Source: Zygnema circumcarinatum
Lineage: Eukaryota; Streptophyta; Zygnematophyceae; Zygnematales; Zygnemataceae
Assembly (NCBI GenBank): GCA_037447605.1
Contig: CM074810.1
Span: forward strand, 790,130-854,129
Length of the DNA: 64,000 nt
Direction of reading: 5' to 3'
The position numbers and the translations under genes are program-made. The notes under the pieces are model-generated. The model ran no database searches, was not told the origin of the DNA, and saw only the letters and a list, made by a program, of their open reading frames with translations. Shown here one piece after another: positions 60,401-64,000 of this stretch (its first letter is position 1; the number at the start of each line of letters is the position of its first letter).

Positions 60401-63400
60401 TAAAAGCATGTGCCGATCCAAGCTGCCCAAGGTCCCATTTTCTTATCTGCCTCTAACCGTCGAGCAGCAACACAACCAGCAGCGGTAGTAAGGATCACAA
60501 GGTAGCTCGGATATAGCCCCTCCTCATCGTGTCCTAAGTTGTAAAACCGGTTTTCCACTCTGCAGACCGTGGATGTGTCCATTAGCAAAAACTTCAATGA
60601 TATTCATGGATGAAAGGGTTTCAATCCAGCAGAACTGAGAGCACAAAACTCTAGCTAAGCTTTTCCATATTGTCCAACTTTTTAAGGCTTATCAGCAAGA
60701 GAAGGAGGTAGGGCGAATGCTCTCAGACACACACCTGCATACGAGGAAAGCCTGGATGACAAATGCCAAGTCTACTAGCAACTGTGCTTTGGGTAACAGA
60801 GTGACCCCAGGAACGAGCAACGCCATAGTGAAGCTGCACAGTAGAAGTGTGCATATGGGCCGAATGTTCATTCCGCCAAGGGAGACTTCCAAAAACCAGA
60901 AGTTGTGGAGGATAAACCACGCTGCTGAGAGGGTGGAGGAGAGAAGAAAGATGAAGTAAGCGGCAGGGCTGCCTGTTGAGTAGTACTGAGCCAGATACAC
61001 TGCTCCAATAGCAGGAGCAGGAATAATCTGCAGGCAGTTAAGAAAGCAGCATAAGGGTCCGTGTTCCTGCTAGAGGATTCTCCGTTCTAAGAATGTCCAT
61101 GCGGACACTTTGTCAGCTCTAAGCATCGACACTGCCTAGATGGGTACGTCCATGTCTTAATGCCATCATTCTGAATATTGTTAAATTGAGGTTTTGTAAA
61201 CTTGCATTCTTCCTTCTGCACTTTTTTCACTCGGATTCCTCCCAAGAGCTATGCATTCGCGTAATTCCTATCGACGATTTTGTTTCATAAGATTTGTAAC
61301 AATCATTAACCTGCCACGCTCTACGATGTAGTTTGAATGCTCAACTCCAAAGACTGCAATCAAAAGTTCACTTTTTAATTCTTCAACTCAACGTACGGTT
61401 TTTTTTCATGATGCAGTATGCTCAACTTAATGTAAGCGCATGCTGCTTCCGCGTCTTGACCAAAAGGACACTCACTCTTGAGAACGATGCAATTGTTAAG
61501 CTACCAGGCAATAAAACGTGCGCTATAAGGTGCTCAATAAATGAACATTCTTCTACTTCTGCCGTCACCTACTTTTTTAAGTGATTGAACTAGCTGATTT
61601 CTTTAAGGATAGAAGCCCCCAACAACGCTGCAATTTACATCCTCGAATTCAGCTTACTAATCACAAGCCCGACACTCAATGGCAGTGACGCAATCGTTGC
61701 GACCTAATTTACCATAAAAGTTTTTCAGCAGTTATATTCCTGACGTGCCACAACGCATAGGAGTAGACGAATCTTGCCCTCGTCATGAAAAACGATCAGG
61801 TTCCCATTTGAAGAAGAGAGCTTACCTTCCAAGGCATGCCGACCACAATGGACCCTGCGACCGCCGAGACAACCAGCACAGCAGACACCGCTGCCTTTCC
61901 AAAAGTTCCCTTTAACAAGCCCAGAACATGTGCCGCTGCTCCAAAACCTCCTCCATAGAGGGCAACAGTCACCAGCATATAGTTAAAGGGTGCTGGTAAC
62001 TGGATGTAATGGCCGAAAGATGTGAAGATGACCCGGATCTCCAAACATCCCAGCACAACTCCGAGCGCTATTCCACCGTTGACCAACCGCACCTACAAGA
62101 GTCAACTTGCACCCACCATCATAAACTACAGGTCATACAATGTAGTTCTCTATAAACATTCAATGTCGAGATCATATAAGGTATGTAGTGAAATTAGGAA
62201 CTCCTCTCATAGGCTCGACAGCACCGGTGGGGTTTTTTAAAGTGGCTTTTGTCCTTAACGGAAAGAAGTTGGTAGAATACCCCTTCCTCACAAGGTTGAA
62301 AAACAGCAGAGTCATGCGGGGAGTGACCTTCTCAATATTGAAAATGTATAAGGAGGAGAATTCGTATAGTTTACGTATAGAAACTAATGCAAGGGCCGGT
62401 GACATTCATTACCAGGTAAGCTAACGAATCTGTTTCTAAAAAGGCATGCATGGGAATCCCAAAGGTTGATACGGAGAATCAAATGCTAGTGTTTCGTCTT
62501 TCTGGCTCTGTCTGCTTCGTCAATATCATGGTAAAATGGGTTCATCGCATGAAGAGATACTGAAGTTATGAGATGGGATAACGAAACCAGCCAGGGAGAG
62601 GCACTATTCAGAGGCACTTACTCTTGAAAAAAATGAGTTCACTGTGACTTGATCTTAATGAACGAACTTGCATTTTACAAAAAGAAATACCGAAGAAGTC
62701 CAATTGCAGATACGTGATAAGCCTTGCGTTCCAGAAGTTATTCCACTAAACCTGCTTGCAATGAACCTACATGAGATTAGCTTGTGATAAATCTCACCTG
62801 GCGTAGTAGGCGAGGATCCCGATAGATCCACCAAAGAGCTCCTCTGGTGGAGGCAAACAGCTGGAATAGTAATGGTACGAAGAAAAGTAGGAGGTGGTCG
62901 CAGATTTCATTAATGGAGTGCAGGACCATTGAATGGTGAATTGCGAAGTGGAAAATAAGAGGTAAAAACAAAAGCACAAGTGTGTGTATGCAGCTCTCCA
63001 GTGGGCCCAAGATCGTTACATCTTCTGCGAACTGCCCTCCTAATGATCGATCGCCCTTACTACGAAATGATGAGAGCTGAGGAATTGAGAATAGCCAGTA
63101 GAGAGTAAAGAGAATAGGCATGAGATAAAAGGGGGCGTGGGCTATGCCAACAGCTGCAACTACTCCCCATGTTTGTATCGCTGCGCCAGTGAGAGGGCAA
63201 CACGCAAATAGAATGCGTTCTAGCGCGAGAACAACTGCTGGATGTTCCAACTGCAGCCATTTGAATTGCAGTGAAGTCCACACTCCGCAGAGAAAGATGA
63301 CATGCATGCTTGTAAGAATCATGAGGCCAGAAAGAAGGGGAGGAATATGCGCAGAGCCGACACCTGTCAAAACTAGGGCAATTCCTGTGGCGAAAAATGT

Positions 63401-63700
63401 CCCCCAGACGCCCAAAAATGCGCCATTCTTGAGCTGGAGAGCATCAAGAATGTAGGACAACATGAGCCCTGCAACGAGGGTCGCAACGACAGGAGTTCCT
63501 CCCGCTCCAAGAAGAACAAGGACGCATGGCAGAAGGGCAATAGCGACCCTTCCATTGTACTGAAATGTGTTTGGTGCATATCTACTCTCCCCGTTCAAGG
63601 AACTTGACGTTGCTGGCTCCGGCTGTCCTCCCTGAAAGCTTTGAGAGCGCTGCGGGGAGGCAAAGAGGTGCGCAGCTGAGGGCGGGCTCCGATTGTACAT
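57436..63700 (-). CDS. NEF1: NEF1-like multi-pass plastid membrane protein
   Basis: Minus-strand exons 63700-62798, 62092-61826, 61027-60735, 60559-60302, 60151-59932, 59668-59429, 59267-58959, 58586-58422 and 58029-57436 keep phase and give 1,082 residues, close to plant NEF1 (about 1,100). There are about 20-25 hydrophobic segments. Landmarks shared with NEF1 are GGTPVVATLVAGLMLSYI, KMKPWQG, LQPPVPVG, MVAEGAWLPVIGN, APILLLLNQD, KQRYFP-like DRQRYFPLT and a C-terminus GMKYI. NEF1 is an integral plastid protein needed for pollen exine and plastid integrity in Arabidopsis. In an organism without pollen the older role must be in the plastid envelope or lipid metabolism. The start is the first ATG after an in-frame stop. 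Confidence 0.93.
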
Positions 63701-64000
63701 CGCCGCTTGCACTCCTTGGCTGCCTATGGCAAGGGTGTGCTGCCGCCTTTCTCAAAGCCTGAACTCAAGATCCACATTGGAAAGTTTACTGTAAGGCGGG
63801 AAATTGCACGAGACTTGGCCTCAAGAGATCTTCAGCAGAAAAGCTGTCGATATGAGAGAGATGGAGGAGAGATGTGCGCGCCATATGCTGCCGGCTGCAG
63901 GGAGGGCATCGAAGCTAAGCCGGGGGGAGCGCAGGAGAAGGAGGGGCGGGTGGGGAAGGGGAAGGGCTGCAGCCTGCAGCGCATGGGGGGGGGGGGGGGG
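63701..64000. other. NEF1-like 5' flank
   Basis: GC-rich leader with an in-frame stop at about 63765. The window ends in a run of 14 G, possibly a homopolymer or a sequencing or assembly edge. Confidence 0.5.

Overview
The window is nuclear DNA of a green plant-lineage eukaryote. Genes are split by many short GT-AG introns with phase-consistent junctions, and the gene set is plant-specific: a PHR2-type photolyase/blue-light receptor homologue, a NEF1-like plastid membrane protein, an RbcX-like Rubisco assembly chaperone, a fibrillin-like plastid protein, a plant-type dihydroorotase and an EDR4-type zinc-ribbon fragment. Together with bacterial-looking features (Ig-like modules on a secreted subtilase, a polysaccharide pyruvyl transferase) this suggests a streptophyte, quite possibly a streptophyte alga or another early-diverging member. 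The species cannot be named from the sequence.

Layout, left to right. 1-7848 (minus): a large subtilisin-like protease whose 3' end lies off the left edge, carrying at least six Ig-like modules. 8-11.7 kb: no gene, but several short transposon-like elements. 11.9-14.7 kb (plus): dihydroorotase. 15.6-16.6 kb (plus): small P-loop kinase-like protein. 18.1-22.2 kb (plus): membrane-anchored SGNH/GDSL-type hydrolase. 24.4-26.5 kb (plus): low-complexity protein ending in a zinc ribbon. 28.6-32.2 kb (plus): multicopper oxidase of the LPR/bilirubin-oxidase type. 32.8-35.5 kb (minus): fibrillin-like plastid protein; a rearranged, internally deleted copy of this locus lies on the other side of the oxidase at 27.2-27.8 kb. 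36.2-41.6 kb (plus): PHR2 homologue. 43.9-45.8 kb: two side-by-side foldback transposons. 46.1-48.0 kb (plus): polysaccharide pyruvyl transferase. 49.4-52.8 kb (plus): RbcX homologue. 53.7-54.6 kb (minus): Ala-rich repeat protein. 55.4-56.8 kb (plus): aldo/keto reductase. 57.4-63.7 kb (minus): NEF1-like membrane protein.

The genes do not form an operon-like unit. A loose theme is plastid and cell-surface biology: four products are predicted or known plastid types (RbcX, fibrillin-like, PHR2, NEF1-like), and four are probably secretory or wall-related (subtilase, SGNH hydrolase, oxidase, pyruvyl transferase). CACGTG G-boxes, often paired, recur upstream of several genes, and GA/CT dinucleotide tracts sit in many 5' leaders. 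Two 10-N assembly gaps both fall inside such tracts.

Exon coordinates were worked out by eye from splice sites, reading phase and family resemblance; no search or alignment program was run. The strongest unusual items are the Ig-module subtilase, the pair of foldback elements with overlapping target-site duplications, and the rearranged fibrillin-locus duplicate flanking the oxidase.
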